Positions 7,580-16,478 of a stretch of 30,970 nt of DNA are shown one piece after another. Every line of letters begins with the position of its first letter. Positions within the stretch are counted from its first letter, which is position 1. The stretch lies in the NCBI GenBank assembly GCA_009746045.1, contig RPFO01001783.1, positions 1 through 30,970 of the forward strand. Direction: 5' to 3'. A program made the position numbers and the translations under genes. Source of the DNA: Mesostigma viride (lineage: Eukaryota > Streptophyta > Mesostigmatophyceae > Mesostigmatales > Mesostigmataceae). The notes under the pieces are model-generated. The model did not search any database. It was not told the DNA's origin and saw nothing but the letters and a program-made list of their open reading frames with translations.

Positions 7580-8601
7580 ATGAAACACATTTTAAAGAAG
7601 ATCCCTTCGTTGAAAAAATACATCCATTTGGTCCAAAAAAAGCCTTTGAAAATGAGTTGTGTCGAATCGAAAAAACAGCCATCGCCGGATCGGGCGTCGG
7701 ACGGCATCGAGTTGCCGGTGTGTAAGAAGGTCGTTGATATCGGCGAGTCCCTGTTCGACGCCGGCTCCTTCCTCGAGGACGATATACGAGTGTCTCGCGG
7801 CGAGGTCCCCGCCAACGAGCGCAAGGTCGTCATCGCCCGCAATCGTCTGGACGGTTGGATCGCCGGCATCCTCCGGCCGCGGTCGCAGGCGGTCACTGAC
7901 GTCGCCAGGCAAGTCTCGAGTTCCGGCGCCCGCCATCGCCTCGCCGTCTCCAACGTGTGGAGGCATCTGCACGCCCACTTCGACCGCGTGCTCGAGGAGT
8001 GCAAGGAGATGCACGACGGCTATGGCCGCGGCGCCCTGTTGATTCGCGTCCATCACCTGACGCAGGCGGCTAGGTCGGTGATCGTCGACTGGGTGACGGC
8101 GGGCGAGCTGAGGGAGGCGTGTCTTCAGACCTACTGGCGCGCGATGATGTACAACGACCAGACCGAGTTCGTCGTGGCGTTCTGTTTCGCGGACCCGGCG
8201 GACTCCCGCCGGAAGATGTGGGTGTCCGAGCTCATGACGAAACCAAAGTCGGACAAGTGGATGGAGAAGAATCCGGAGCCCGCGGTCCCCCCTTTCGCAC
8301 TTGGACGCGCGTGAACGCGAGCGGCGAGCTTTCGGCGCCCGTCTGCCTGGGACACTATTGCGGAAAGAAGTTGACCAGGGGCGAGGAGCGGCGACTGTGC
8401 GTCTGCAAGGACGCGGTCTTCTGTTCGGCGGTCTGCTCCGTGACCTCGCACGATTGCGATGTTTTGCGGAGGTCGCGGGCCAACCTGGACAAGTGCATCA
8501 AGAGCGCCCACGCCCTTTACCACAGTGGCGGCGGTGTGCCGCCTCTCCGGTGCCCCCACGAGTGGAAGGTCTCTATGGGAGACGAGCTTGTGATGTTGTA
8601 A
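7580..8601 (+). CDS. MYND-type zinc-finger protein with long N-terminal domain (one frame break)
   Basis: The frame from the ATG at 7580 runs to 8314; the frame ending at 8601 carries the natural C-terminus. The change falls at the C6 run 8287-8292 and needs one added base. The N-terminal ~235 residues are helical and unrecognised. After the break comes a cysteine cluster: CLGHYCGKK, LCVCKD, FCSAVCS, then a His and DC, with the spacing of a MYND finger. It differs from the finger proteins at 1-666 and 23857-24647 in its N-terminal domain. The ATG at 7651 is an alternative start. A module promoter lies upstream and AATAAA (8621) just after the stop. Partner binding by the finger is inferred. 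Confidence 0.65.
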
Positions 8602-8620
8602 ACGTAACTTTATTATTATG

Positions 8621-8626
8621 AATAAA
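8621..8626 (+). terminator. Polyadenylation-type signal
   Basis: AATAAA 20 bp after the stop of the MYND-type gene ending at 8601. Confidence 0.55.
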
Positions 8627-8657
8627 GGACTTGTTTGAAAATATAACTTAAAATCGC

Positions 8658-9443
8658 ATGGTAACAATAAAGTGCTCAATTATGGAGGAAACAGAAGTGA
8701 CGGGCCTAGATCTCCCCACGCTCAAGGGGAGGAGTCTGCGTGTGACGCGTTCGTTCGCCGATAGAGGCGGGTATAAAGCCTTGCGGGTTGACGTGCTCGT
8801 CCCTCCGACGTACGACTCGCGGTTGGTGAGGGCTCACCCGACTCGCAATTTGGTAGAGGTTATGTTAGAAGCGTATCCCGAACGCAACAGGATCCACATC
8901 AGTTGGTTCAGCGTGCTTGCGAAGGAATTTCCGGGGGACGCTTCGAAGGAGGAGATTGCGACGTTCCGAGGCGTCGGTCGCAAGTTGTTGTGTTATGGCA
9001 TGTCTTTGCTGGCGCCGATGATGAAGGACCGCCGAACGGCCATAGTGGAACTAGAAGCGGCCGGTGCGCAATGCCCGGACGAGAGTGTATACAACGGGTG
9101 GTCGAAAGCCAAGATTTACTATCTGCTGCGGAAGTACGAGAACACGTACGCGAGCTTGAAAGACGCGTTCGCGAAGAACGATATGGCGAAACTGAGGAGA
9201 GTGGCGTGTCTGGTACGGGACAACGAGGATCTCGTGCGGTATTACAATCAATACGGTCTCAAGGCGACGGGGCACGATAACGGGGACTTTGTGGACATGG
9301 AGGGACGGCTGACGGACGTGCTGGCGTCGTGCGAGTCCGTCCGAGTCGGGCGCGTGACCAAGGCGCAACGGGAGGTGATCGACCTGACAGTCGCGAAGAC
9401 GTTCGAAGAGCCACCGGCCAAGAAGAAGAAGAAGCAGAAGTAG
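8658..9443 (+). CDS. GNAT-like acetyltransferase-type protein with lysine-rich tail
   Basis: This is an intact 261-residue protein. Residues 60-140 read like the GNAT core: a strand with 'HISWFSVLAKEFPG', then 'FRGVGRKLLCYGMSLL' at about 103-118, which fits the acetyl-CoA loop R-x-x-G-x-G/A and its helix, then 'AIVELEAAG'. Further on, 'VRYYNQYGLKATG' fits the common 'YY...GF' end of GNAT domains. The tail is a KKKKKQK nuclear-localisation-like patch. An insertion of about 70 residues separates the two halves, which is unusual. The second ATG at 8682 is an alternative start. The substrate is unknown. A GNAT fold is likely but activity is not shown. Confidence 0.5.
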   Translation: MVTIKCSIMEETEVTGLDLPTLKGRSLRVTRSFADRGGYKALRVDVLVPPTYDSRLVRAHPTRNLVEVMLEAYPERNRIHISWFSVLAKEFPGDASKEEIATFRGVGRKLLCYGMSLLAPMMKDRRTAIVELEAAGAQCPDESVYNGWSKAKIYYLLRKYENTYASLKDAFAKNDMAKLRRVACLVRDNEDLVRYYNQYGLKATGHDNGDFVDMEGRLTDVLASCESVRVGRVTKAQREVIDLTVAKTFEEPPAKKKKKQK

Positions 9444-9461
9444 CGCGTCTATTGGCGGTCG

Positions 9462-9467
9462 AATAAA
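9462..9467 (+). terminator. AATAAA between two + strand genes
   Basis: It lies 19 bp after the stop at 9443 and 26 bp before the ATG at 9493. An ATTGG box sits just upstream (9451-9455). It may be the polyadenylation signal of the first gene, the TATA-like element of the second, or both. Confidence 0.4.
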
Positions 9468-9492
9468 CTCGCGTCGTTACTCCGACGTAAGT

Positions 9493-10013
9493 ATGGATAT
9501 CGACCAGTTCCTGGACAGCCTCCCCGTGTACGAGCTCGGCCCGGGCACCTACACGGACGCGTTGCAGGTCCTGACGACTCCGCCGCGCACGGAGGTGGGC
9601 GAGGGGTGGACCCAGGCAGTCGTCTACGAGCCCGAGCACTCGTATGTCGTCAACAACCTCGCCGCGTTCGAGGTCGACGACAAAACGGGCGAGTACGTCT
9701 TCTCCGCGACGCGTCTGCCGACGTGCGACGTTTTGCGGGGAGTCGACTGCGACGTGAAGGTCCGCGTCGTCATCGGGGACCAAGAGTTCGATCCTCAGGA
9801 CGTTACCACGGTGACGTGTGCCAGTACCTACACATACAAAAACATACGATTCTATCTCAACCCCAAAAATCCTCCAAAATCGTTCACCGTTCGATACCGA
9901 TGCTACATCCTGAACGAGGCCAATCTCAAACTCGTCCGGACGCGTCGGAGGTCCGCACGAAGACGCACGTCTACCGAGACGGCCAGGCGCTCGCGATCGG
10001 CGACCGGTCGTGA
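9493..10013 (+). CDS. Unknown strand-rich protein (one frame break)
   Basis: From the ATG at 9493 the protein reads as about 150 residues with alternating hydrophobic strands ('YEPEHSYVVNNLAAFEVDD', 'DVKVRVVIGDQEF', 'KSFTVRYRCYILNEANL'). Near 9935-9945 the frame changes by one missing base. After the break the continuing frame gives a sensible tail with 'EVRTKTHVYRDGQAL' and stops at 10013. The unbroken alternative gives an arginine-rich tail to 10080 that looks artificial. I do not recognise a family. The strand pattern would suit a small structural or binding protein. Confidence 0.5.
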
Positions 10014-10080
10014 TGACCGGTGCGGGCGATGTTCGTTCGTCGGCCTGCGAGTTTTGTGTCCGCTACGGGGTGCGGCCTGA

Positions 10081-10976
10081 ATGGCGGTGGCCATTTGTTT
10101 CCTTCTCAACAGACATTCTTCACCGCAGGGGTGTGGAAAGATTGGCTGGCCGGGGTCCCGCTCGGGCGGGTGCGGGTCTTCGTTCACGCGTCCCGGTTCC
10201 AGGGAGAGGACGCGGATAGGTTGCGCGAGTGGGTCCGGGAGTGCAAGGCCGTCGAGGTGCCGGTCATCACAACGCGATGGGGCCATCCGTCGATCTTGCG
10301 CGCGGAGTGCGTGTTGTTTGACGCCGCGGCCGCGCATCCCGACGTGACGCACGTCGGACTCGTCAGCGAAAACACGGCGCCGTGTCTGTCCCCGTCCGAC
10401 TTTTTGACCGCGTGCGAGCGTCTCCGCGGCAAATCCGTGTTCGAGTCGTGCTACCCTATCCCGACGGGCACGCGCACCAAGAACCTGTTGTTAAGACTTG
10501 GATGTTCGACTTTGTCGTATTCCGGACAGTTCTGTCTGCTGGCGGCCGAACAATACCGCGCGATACGACCCTCCGTGGAGACGATATTGAACGCGTACGG
10601 GGCGAAGTTCACGGACGATCCGATTTGCTTGTGCGAGTTCCTCTTCATCACGCTCGTGGACAACCTGTTCGGCGACCAAGGCTGGGAGCACGCCCCCTTC
10701 GTGTACATGGAACAGGACGAAGTTCCCATCCACGCATTGTGGCTCGAGGACGAGTGGGTCGAGCGCAACCTGCCCGGTATGTGCAAAGGTGCTGCCGAGG
10801 ACGCGGAGATGGGCAAGACCCCCGGTCTGTTCGCGATTCGGAAGGTGCGCGACACCCCTGCCCTCCGCTCGGCGCTCGAGTGGGCCGGCGTCTTGCCGCC
10901 CGGAACGACTCCCGCGCCTTGCTCGGCTCGGCCCTCGCGCGCCGCTTCCAAGGGCGTACACTATCGGGATTCGTAG
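10081..10976 (+). CDS. GT14-like glycosyltransferase, paralogue 1 (one frame break)
   Basis: The ATG at 10081 starts 'MAVAICFLL', matching the start of its neighbour ('MTVAVCFLL'). One base is missing near 10102-10112, after which the frame continues to 10976. Features like core-2/I-branching (GT14 / plant DUF266) enzymes: 'RVFVHASRF' early, 'LFDAAAAHPDVTHVGLVSEN' and 'PCLSPSDFL' (the 'LlSe..iPL' block), 'SGQFCLLAAEQYRAIRP' (the 'SQWf.l.r.ha' block), and an acidic 'CLCEFLFITLV'. Such enzymes add sugars from UDP-sugars to glycans and usually sit in the Golgi, but no membrane anchor is seen here. About half the residues match the next gene. Assignment is by pattern and is moderate. Confidence 0.6.
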
Positions 10977-11058
10977 TGATTGGACGACGGACGACACGTT
11001 CGCCTGGTCGTCGAGCCTCAAATGTCTGTCGTAAAAGGAGAAGGCGTCGCGACGGAGA

Positions 11059-11876
11059 ATGACGGTGGCCGTGTGTTTCCTGCTCACCGACTCCTTCTAC
11101 ACGTCGGGGGTGTGGAAGGACTGGCTCGCCGCGGCCGGTCCCGCGCGCGGCCGGTTGCGGTTCTTCGTGCACGCCTCGGAATTCGAGAGGGAGGACGTCG
11201 ATTCCTTGCGTAAATGGATATGGGAGTGCGACGCCGTCGAGGTGCCGTCCGTGTCATCGCGTCGAGACCATTCGTGGCTCTTGCGCGCCGAGTTGACGTT
11301 GTTCGACGCGGCAGCCGCGCACCTGGATGTGACGCACTTCGCTCTCGTCGGCGAGACCACGGTTCCTTGTCTGTCCCCGCCCGACTTCTTGTCCGCGTGC
11401 GAGAATCTCTACGGGAAATCCGTGTTCGAGTCAAGTTTCGCCTTGCCCACGACCGTTTACGCGAACGAGCTTTTGTCGAGAGGTCCGCCTCCTCGCTCTC
11501 CACCCAATTCTGTCTTCTGGCCGCCGACCATTATCGCGCGATACGTCCTCGCCTGGAGACGACGTTGGTCGAGCACGAGTCCGAGTCCGACGCTGACAAT
11601 TGCGTCTGTTTGGACGAGTTCGTCTTCGTCACGCTCGTGGATCACGTCTTCGGCGACGAGGGGTGGGACCACGTCCCTTCCGTGCGCGTGGAGTGGGACG
11701 ACGAGGACTGGATCCGGCGTAACCTGGGCGGCGCGTGTAGACGAGCCGCCTGGAACGTGAGGGCGGGGGAGACGCCCGGGATGTTCGCGATCCGGGACGT
11801 GATCGACTCCCTCTGTCTCCGCCACGCCTTGGAAAGGGGCGGTGTCTTGCCGACGTCTCACAAGACCAGCGCGTGA
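11059..11876 (+). CDS. GT14-like glycosyltransferase, paralogue 2 (one frame break)
   Basis: This is a tandem duplicate of the gene at 10081-10976, starting 'MTVAVCFLLTDSFYTSGVWK'. It keeps the 'FFVHASEF', 'LFDAAAAHLDVTHFALVGET', 'PCLSPPDFL' and 'TQFCLLAADHYRAIRP' blocks, and 'VCLDEFVFVTLVDHVFGDEG'. The frame changes once near 11470-11490, again by a missing base; before it the frame starts at 11059 and after it runs to 11876. The two copies differ most in the middle and at the C-terminus, where copy 1 has a longer tail. Diverged copies suggest different acceptors or sugar linkages, but this is inference. The pair lies only 82 bp apart, so duplication in place is likely. Confidence 0.6.
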
Positions 11877-11885
11877 GTGGCGGGT

Positions 11886-12305
11886 TTATCCAAATGACGG
11901 CTTAAAACAACAAAGGTGGGAGGTTTTCCACCACGGGGTGGAAAGCGGGAAAACCGCGCCCTTGTGGATGGTCACTCGGAATCGGTGACTCTTGCACACG
12001 AACCGGACGAATTGCAGATAGGAGGGGGGCATGTTTGTAGAGCCGCTTCCCCGAAACAGGTGCAGCTCGAGAGTGTATCCTGGGTACTCCGTTTTGTAAT
12101 GAGCAAGTTCAGACACCCCTTGTTCCCATTTGGTCCACTCCTTCACCACGATGACCTTGCGGTGCTTCTCGTCCAGCAAGAACGAGCCTTTTATCCCCCC
12201 CGCACTGCCCACGACCGCCTCTCTCCTCCCCCCGACCTCCTTCATGTACGACGACTGGGCGCTGTGCAGTTCTTCTAGTTCCAAGTCGCGCACTTCGGGA
12301 GACAT
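11886..12305 (-). CDS. Small protein with possible PD-(D/E)XK nuclease-like core
   Basis: This is an intact 139-residue protein from the ATG at 12305, convergent with the GT14-like pair. A strand 'KVIVVKEWTKWEQGVSEL' is followed by 'AHYKTEYPGYTLELHLF'. I associate this pattern with restriction-fold proteins, where a '[DE]xK' strand is followed by a helix with 'Q.L.Y....P' and then an 'LHLF' strand. The catalytic residues are not secure: VVKEW offers a Lys and Glu, but no clear PD motif is seen. The C-terminal ~30 residues are cysteine- and tryptophan-containing and unassigned. It could equally be an unrelated small viral protein. Confidence 0.45.
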   Translation of the reverse strand: MSPEVRDLELEELHSAQSSYMKEVGGRREAVVGSAGGIKGSFLLDEKHRKVIVVKEWTKWEQGVSELAHYKTEYPGYTLELHLFRGSGSTNMPPSYLQFVRFVCKSHRFRVTIHKGAVFPLSTPWWKTSHLCCFKPSFG

Positions 12306-12367
12306 GTATACAACAGATTTACATATTAACCCCTGTCAATGAATGGATCTTATCCGTTTTTTTTCGC

Positions 12368-12658
12368 TCACTCATCTCGGTTCGATTGGGAACTGATAAG
12401 CGAGGGGCTTGTAATGTGACCGTGCCGGGAGGCGTCCATGTAGGAAGAGGGTCCAGGAAGCGGGAGTGGGCGGCCAGGGTGTCCGGATGGAAGCGGGTGT
12501 GCGTTGGCATCGTGTGGTTTAAGCCGCGAGCCTTTTTTCGAGGATTTCGACGCGTCGGCGACGAGATCCGGCGGGAGGAGCGACCCCGCGATCACGGTCC
12601 CCTCGTTCTTGTTCGCGTGCACTTGGCGTGGCCGGAAACAGCGGAGAAGGGACGTCAT
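12368..12658 (-). CDS. Small hypothetical protein
   Basis: A 96-residue frame starts 18 bp after the end of the membrane-protein gene at 12677 on the same strand. The first 20 residues (MTSLLRCFRPRQVHANKNEG) are basic with one Cys, and the rest is rich in Pro, Ser, His and Lys, so it may be disordered. I recognise no domain. A frame on the opposite strand covers the same bases, and neither is proven. I favour the minus one because of strand and spacing with its neighbour. Confidence 0.35.
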   Translation of the reverse strand: MTSLLRCFRPRQVHANKNEGTVIAGSLLPPDLVADASKSSKKGSRLKPHDANAHPLPSGHPGRPLPLPGPSSYMDASRHGHITSPSLISSQSNRDE

Positions 12659-12676
12659 TGACGGATGGGGAGAGAA

Positions 12677-13141
12677 TTATTTCGCGTCGGTCTGCGCGTC
12701 GCGCACGACGGAGCGCGTCTGGAGTCGCTGGAGCACGTGAGACGTCACCGACGTGTAGAAGGCGGAGACCGCCAGCTTGACGTATAGAACGATCGCGATG
12801 GACGCCGACGCGCGCAACCACCCCGCGCGGATCCAGTCGGGGACGAAGATCACGCACGTCACGATTCCGTACAAAACGTGTGGCAGAGCGCGAAGGAATT
12901 GGAACGTCCGGTGGTTCTCCTTGTTCACGCGTCGCACGAGGGCCCTATCCACGAAAAACGCCAAGACGGCGAAGATGACAGGGAAGAACAAGAGGTTCGC
13001 GACGCGGTACCCTCCGCCGAACGACAAGTACAGTACGGACGTCGGCGGAGGCGTGGCGGGCGGCGCGGATTGGAACGACTCGATCCGGGGCGGTTTCAAA
13101 TCGTTCGTGACCGTCGGTGTCGGTCGTGTCGGTGTTTCCAT
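12677..13141 (-). CDS. Three-pass membrane protein
   Basis: This is an intact 154-residue protein. The first ~45 residues are Pro/Thr-rich and hydrophilic. Three hydrophobic stretches follow: 'VANLLFFPVIFAVLAFFVD' at about 48-66, 'VLYGIVTCVIFVPDWI' at about 89-104, and 'ASIAIVLYVKLAVSAFYTS' at about 113-131. The tail is hydrophilic and charged. I know no named family; virion-membrane or host endomembrane location is inferred. It is divergent from the gene at 13201 across a 59-bp gap holding a TATA box, so their transcription may be linked. Confidence 0.7.
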   Translation of the reverse strand: METPTRPTPTVTNDLKPPRIESFQSAPPATPPPTSVLYLSFGGGYRVANLLFFPVIFAVLAFFVDRALVRRVNKENHRTFQFLRALPHVLYGIVTCVIFVPDWIRAGWLRASASIAIVLYVKLAVSAFYTSVTSHVLQRLQTRSVVRDAQTDAK

Positions 13142-13155
13142 TCCTATACCGATGC

Positions 13156-13164
13156 TATAAAAGG
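13156..13164 (+). promoter_or_regulatory. TATA box
   Basis: TATAAAAGG, the clearest TATA box in the window, 36 bp before the ATG at 13201. It fixes that ATG as the start rather than the upstream in-frame one at 13117. Confidence 0.75.
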
Positions 13165-13200
13165 CGAACGAGAGCCCATGGCGAGCGTTCTGTCTCCAAC

Positions 13201-14010
13201 ATGTTGCGCATCGACCGAAACCTCCACGCCAACCTGTCCCGGTTCAAAATGATGATGGAAGGGTCCGTCGTCGACCCGGATTACTTGCAGCCCATGGTCG
13301 AGGAATTGGGCAAGTACGCGCTCAAGTCCTGTCCGTTAAACGTGCCGCAGTCGTACGTCGCCGAATTACACAGGGCGTGTCTCGGGGCTCTGCTGTTCCC
13401 GAAAGAGGCGCGAGAACAGTACGGGTGTCCGGTGTTCGCCGTCGCCCGCTCAACGTCCTTGCAATACCTGTCCGGTTTCGACGGGATGTCGATATCCCCC
13501 TCGCAGTGGAGGGACCTGTACGCCGCCGTCGACGCCGAAATCCACGATCGTCGAGACGGCGAGGCGCCGGCGCCGGACTTCTCGAAGCGCGCGGGGGACT
13601 TTGACTCCGCCGTCGCCCTGTTTCATGACTCGCGGTTGTCCGAGTTTGTAGCGGAAGTCGATCAAGTCGGGGTCTTGCAAACGCTCGCGTCGCACTTCGT
13701 ACGCAGAGCTCAAAGCGACGACCCCGTCGACTCCGCTCTCTTGCGACTCGCCCTCGCCACCGCCATGCACGCCGCCGACGTGGACGTGGTCGCCGTCTGC
13801 TCCCTAGTGCACGTCGCGTCCATGGTGCAGGCCAAGGGGGTCACGCGCGAAGTCGCGGAAGCCCTCGTGAACGCCATACTCGGGGTCGCCAAGGACGTGT
13901 ACCAACATGCCAGCGGGTTGACGCCGTTCCACGCGGTGGCCTCCGCCATCGCCCATTTGATAGTGGTGAACGGTCCTCACGAGTCCGCCATGAACTTGGA
14001 CCTTTTGTGA
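13201..14010 (+). CDS. Unknown helical protein
   Basis: This is an intact 269-residue protein starting 'MLRIDRNLHANLSRFKMMM'. It appears all-helical, with repeated amphipathic stretches such as 'MVEELGKYALKSC', 'ALLRLALATAMHAADVDVV' and 'AVASAIAHLIVVNG'. No catalytic motif, cysteine pair or membrane segment stands out. I do not recognise a family. A strong TATA box at 13156 and AATAAA 14 bp after the stop suggest an efficiently expressed gene. It is divergent from the three-pass membrane protein. Structural or adaptor roles would fit, but nothing in the sequence selects one. Confidence 0.75.
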   Translation: MLRIDRNLHANLSRFKMMMEGSVVDPDYLQPMVEELGKYALKSCPLNVPQSYVAELHRACLGALLFPKEAREQYGCPVFAVARSTSLQYLSGFDGMSISPSQWRDLYAAVDAEIHDRRDGEAPAPDFSKRAGDFDSAVALFHDSRLSEFVAEVDQVGVLQTLASHFVRRAQSDDPVDSALLRLALATAMHAADVDVVAVCSLVHVASMVQAKGVTREVAEALVNAILGVAKDVYQHASGLTPFHAVASAIAHLIVVNGPHESAMNLDLL

Positions 14011-14024
14011 TACATATTCGGATA

Positions 14025-14030
14025 AATAAA
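14025..14030 (+). terminator. Polyadenylation-type signal
   Basis: AATAAA 14 bp after the stop at 14010, directly beside the 3' end of the convergent small gene. Confidence 0.65.
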
Positions 14031-14054
14031 GTTATTTACAACGTCTCCTGGCTC

Positions 14055-14279
14055 TCAACGTCGCCATTTTGCGCCACATTTTCTGGGGTTTGGGGGTGGG
14101 GGTGGGTGCGGGGCGCCGGCGGGGGGCGATAACCGCCGTCGGGATATGGTTTCGATCGCGTCGATGAACTCCGCGTCCGTTTCCGCGGCCTTGAGCGCGT
14201 CGATCAGATCCGACGGTAGCCCGCCGAGTTGTTCGAACATTTTGATCATGGCCGTCCGATCGATCTCGAAATCGTCCAT
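14055..14279 (-). CDS. Small acidic-helix protein with proline or basic tail
   Basis: A 74-residue frame from the ATG at 14279. It starts with an amphipathic helix 'MIKMFEQLGGLPSDLIDALK' and an acidic stretch 'ETDAEFIDAIETI', then becomes proline-rich. If one base is missing in the C/G runs around 14090-14125, the tail would instead be basic and stop at 14032, beside the convergent AATAAA. Either form gives a small acidic N-terminus with a flexible tail. No family is recognised. The codon pattern of the first 48 residues looks genuine. Confidence 0.5.
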   Translation of the reverse strand: MDDFEIDRTAMIKMFEQLGGLPSDLIDALKAAETDAEFIDAIETISRRRLSPPAGAPHPPPPPNPRKCGAKWRR

Positions 14280-14429
14280 CGTCTCGATATACGCGGCGGT
14301 TATATTTGTAACCCCATTCCAACACGATCGTGTCGGCTAACCGACATCGGTCGGAAGGGTTGATAAGCCGCCTCTCGCTCCTCCTCCTCATCTCTCTCGA
14401 CGGATTATTCTCCGGGGGCTCTGTAGGGA

Positions 14430-15623
14430 ATGAGGAAAAAACTACCTCCTGTTAGGATATGTCGGAGTCTGGCCTTGAACGCGTCGGTCGTGAAGGGTAT
14501 AGGGAAGAGACGGTTCTCCCCGCTCACGGTGGTCGATATCCGTCAGCTGTGTACGAAACTGGGGTTCGTCACCCCCAAATGGATCACCAAGCGGCAGGCG
14601 GAAGCCAGTCTGGTCGCCGTGCTGGCCGCGCGCAAGATCCAGCGATGGGCGAGGAGGACGTTCCTCGCGAGGGCCAAGGCGATCGCGCGCATCAAGAAGC
14701 ACGTCGCCCTGTTCCCGAAAAACAAGGAGGACATGATCATGCTCGAACCGCTCCCGCACAAATCCCGCGTGTTCAAGCTCGTGTTGCCGGACAGGACCGT
14801 CATTGGGTTCGACGCTCCGAGGCTCGCGGAATTCATACTGGATTCCGGGACCTTCGAGGATCCTGTCACGCGGCACGCCTTCAACGAGGTCGAGCTGAAT
14901 CGGCTCGACCGCCAGGTCCAACGTTTAGGGTTTCAACGCCGGTCGACCCTCCATCTGTTCCGCCATCCCGAGATCGTCAAGGCGAAGAAGGACAAGGCCT
15001 CGCTTGTCATGGGACTCGAGCGCATGGCGGCCGAGATGGTGGAGATGATGATCCAGCTGGCGGAGAACGGGGAAGCCGGGCGGGAGACGATGATGATGCT
15101 GGACGGGGACTACGTCCCCCAGTGGCACGCGTACTTTTGCCAGCTGGTCGCGGTCGACCCCCACGCTGGATACACCGGCCTCATGACCTACAAGGGGATG
15201 GTCAAGGCGGCGCTGTCGAAGGAGGTGGGCGAGGACGTCATGGCGTCGGACACCCAGATACGCAATCGACAACTGGTGCTGAACTACGTGTCGCATCTCC
15301 TGGACTCGTACCAAGTGAGAGGGTTCGGGGGAGCGCCCCCGCCTGCGCCTGTCGTGTACCAGTTACCCGCCTCCTCGCTGTCCGCCTCGCGACTGTTTGT
15401 CGATCCTGTCTCGTACGCGGTACCGGGAATGTCCGTGTATCAGCTCGTGCAGATGTTGGCCGCGGGCGTGGCTGACGCACAGGAGGGGACGCATCCTTTC
15501 CCGCCTCCGGATACCTCCTCCCCGGTCTTCGCCGCCCCCGCGAGCGTCGTGGTCCCCCCCGGCCGATACCGGCGTCCGAGTTCGACGAGCGTCCGCTCGG
15601 ATGGGAGCGCGCGCTGGCCTTGA
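14430..15623 (+). CDS. IQ-motif protein with a DPVTR/ELxRLD viral motif
   Basis: This is an intact 397-residue protein. An IQ-like calmodulin-binding helix, 'AARKIQRWARRTFLARAKA', lies at about 70-88. A segment at about 129-165 reads 'LAEFILDSGTFEDPVTR' then 'AFNEVELNRLD', a pattern I recall from several nucleocytoplasmic large DNA virus proteins and which somewhat resembles a degenerate U-box. A Met/Glu-rich helix follows at about 195-225. The last ~100 residues are Pro/Ser/Ala-rich and probably disordered. Function is unknown; calmodulin or peptide binding is inferred only from the IQ helix. AATAAA lies 44 bp after the stop. Confidence 0.65.
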   Translation: MRKKLPPVRICRSLALNASVVKGIGKRRFSPLTVVDIRQLCTKLGFVTPKWITKRQAEASLVAVLAARKIQRWARRTFLARAKAIARIKKHVALFPKNKEDMIMLEPLPHKSRVFKLVLPDRTVIGFDAPRLAEFILDSGTFEDPVTRHAFNEVELNRLDRQVQRLGFQRRSTLHLFRHPEIVKAKKDKASLVMGLERMAAEMVEMMIQLAENGEAGRETMMMLDGDYVPQWHAYFCQLVAVDPHAGYTGLMTYKGMVKAALSKEVGEDVMASDTQIRNRQLVLNYVSHLLDSYQVRGFGGAPPPAPVVYQLPASSLSASRLFVDPVSYAVPGMSVYQLVQMLAAGVADAQEGTHPFPPPDTSSPVFAAPASVVVPPGRYRRPSSTSVRSDGSARWP

Positions 15624-15667
15624 TGCAAGGAGATGTAGACTCGATGTGAATGATGATGTCGATGATC

Positions 15668-15686
15668 AATAAAGCATTTATTTATT
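15668..15686. terminator. Back-to-back polyadenylation-type signals
   Basis: AATAAA at 15668-15673 serves the + gene ending at 15623. TTTATT at 15677-15682 and 15681-15686 (AATAAA on the minus strand) lies at the end of the minus gene that stops at 15678. The two convergent genes therefore share or overlap their 3' signals within 20 bp. Confidence 0.6.
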
Positions 15687-16468
15687 CCGTCTCTTACGTT
15701 TGCTAGATACGGGTGTCGTCTTCTTCTTGCGCGCGGGCGTAGCTCTCTTTCGCCTCCGCTTTGTCTGTCCAACACTGTGATCGTCGTCCCACCCGTTCGT
15801 CGCGGCGTCCCCGTAGTAGACATCCCACCCGCTCGGGCCGGTCCATTCGGGTGCTGCCGACGCCCCCTCCCACATGTTCGGGGGGAGGGGGCGCCCCATC
15901 CGGTGGGGCGTTGGTAGGGACGCGTGTTCTCGGCCGTCGCGCGGTCCACGGCGAGGAGTCCGGCGCCGTACGAGTGCGCGGGCGCCGAAGGGTCGGCGGA
16001 GCGGTCGGGGGTGGGCAACATGAGATGCATGTTGTCGATGAGAGCGCGTTTGTCCATCCTTTTCGCGGCTATTCCCCGCATCTTTTCGTGCACGTCGATC
16101 GCCGCGTGACGCGACCCGCGAACGAACTCGGGCGCGAACCGCCACCCTTTGTCCCACGTGTCGCTCGCGAGTCTTTCCGCCTCTTGGTCGTAAAAGTACC
16201 GGTGACCCCACGCGGAACCGTCGGGCGGAGGTCGCGATACCCCGGACGCGTTCGTCACGCGGTCGTACGGGTTCCAATGGCCGTCGATCATTCTCCGCAG
16301 TTCCAATTCGTGCAGTATCATGTCGGGGTCGTCGAACCGGTCCTGCGCGGCGTGGTACGCCTTGTTGATGTTCTTGCGGTCCACCAGCGGCATGACTTGC
16401 GTTAGTACCCCCCCGGCAGTTCTGTAGACAGGGGCCCGTGTCCTGTGCCCTTTAACGGGCCGCGGCAT
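15678..16468 (-). CDS. Unknown protein with lysine/arginine-rich tail (one frame break)
   Basis: The ATG at 16468 opens a frame with 'DRKNINKAYHAAQDRFDDPD' and 'MILHELELRRMIDGHWNPYD'. One base is missing in the G runs 15880-15891, after which the frame to 15678 continues with 'WTGPSGWDVYYGDAATNGWD' and ends in a tail of about 30 residues packed with Lys and Arg. The unbroken frame runs on to 15440 through the end of the convergent gene, which is unlikely. No named domain is seen. The basic tail suggests nucleic-acid binding or virion DNA packing (inference). It lies 10 bp from the stop of the SprT-like gene (16479), on the same strand. Confidence 0.6.
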
Positions 16469-16478
16469 GTCTTCACAC

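Noticed and set aside
15440-15677. C-terminal run-on of the basic-tail protein past 15678
   Set aside because: It overlaps the end of the convergent gene antisense and lacks the Lys/Arg tail seen in the alternative frame, which stops beside a polyadenylation signal.
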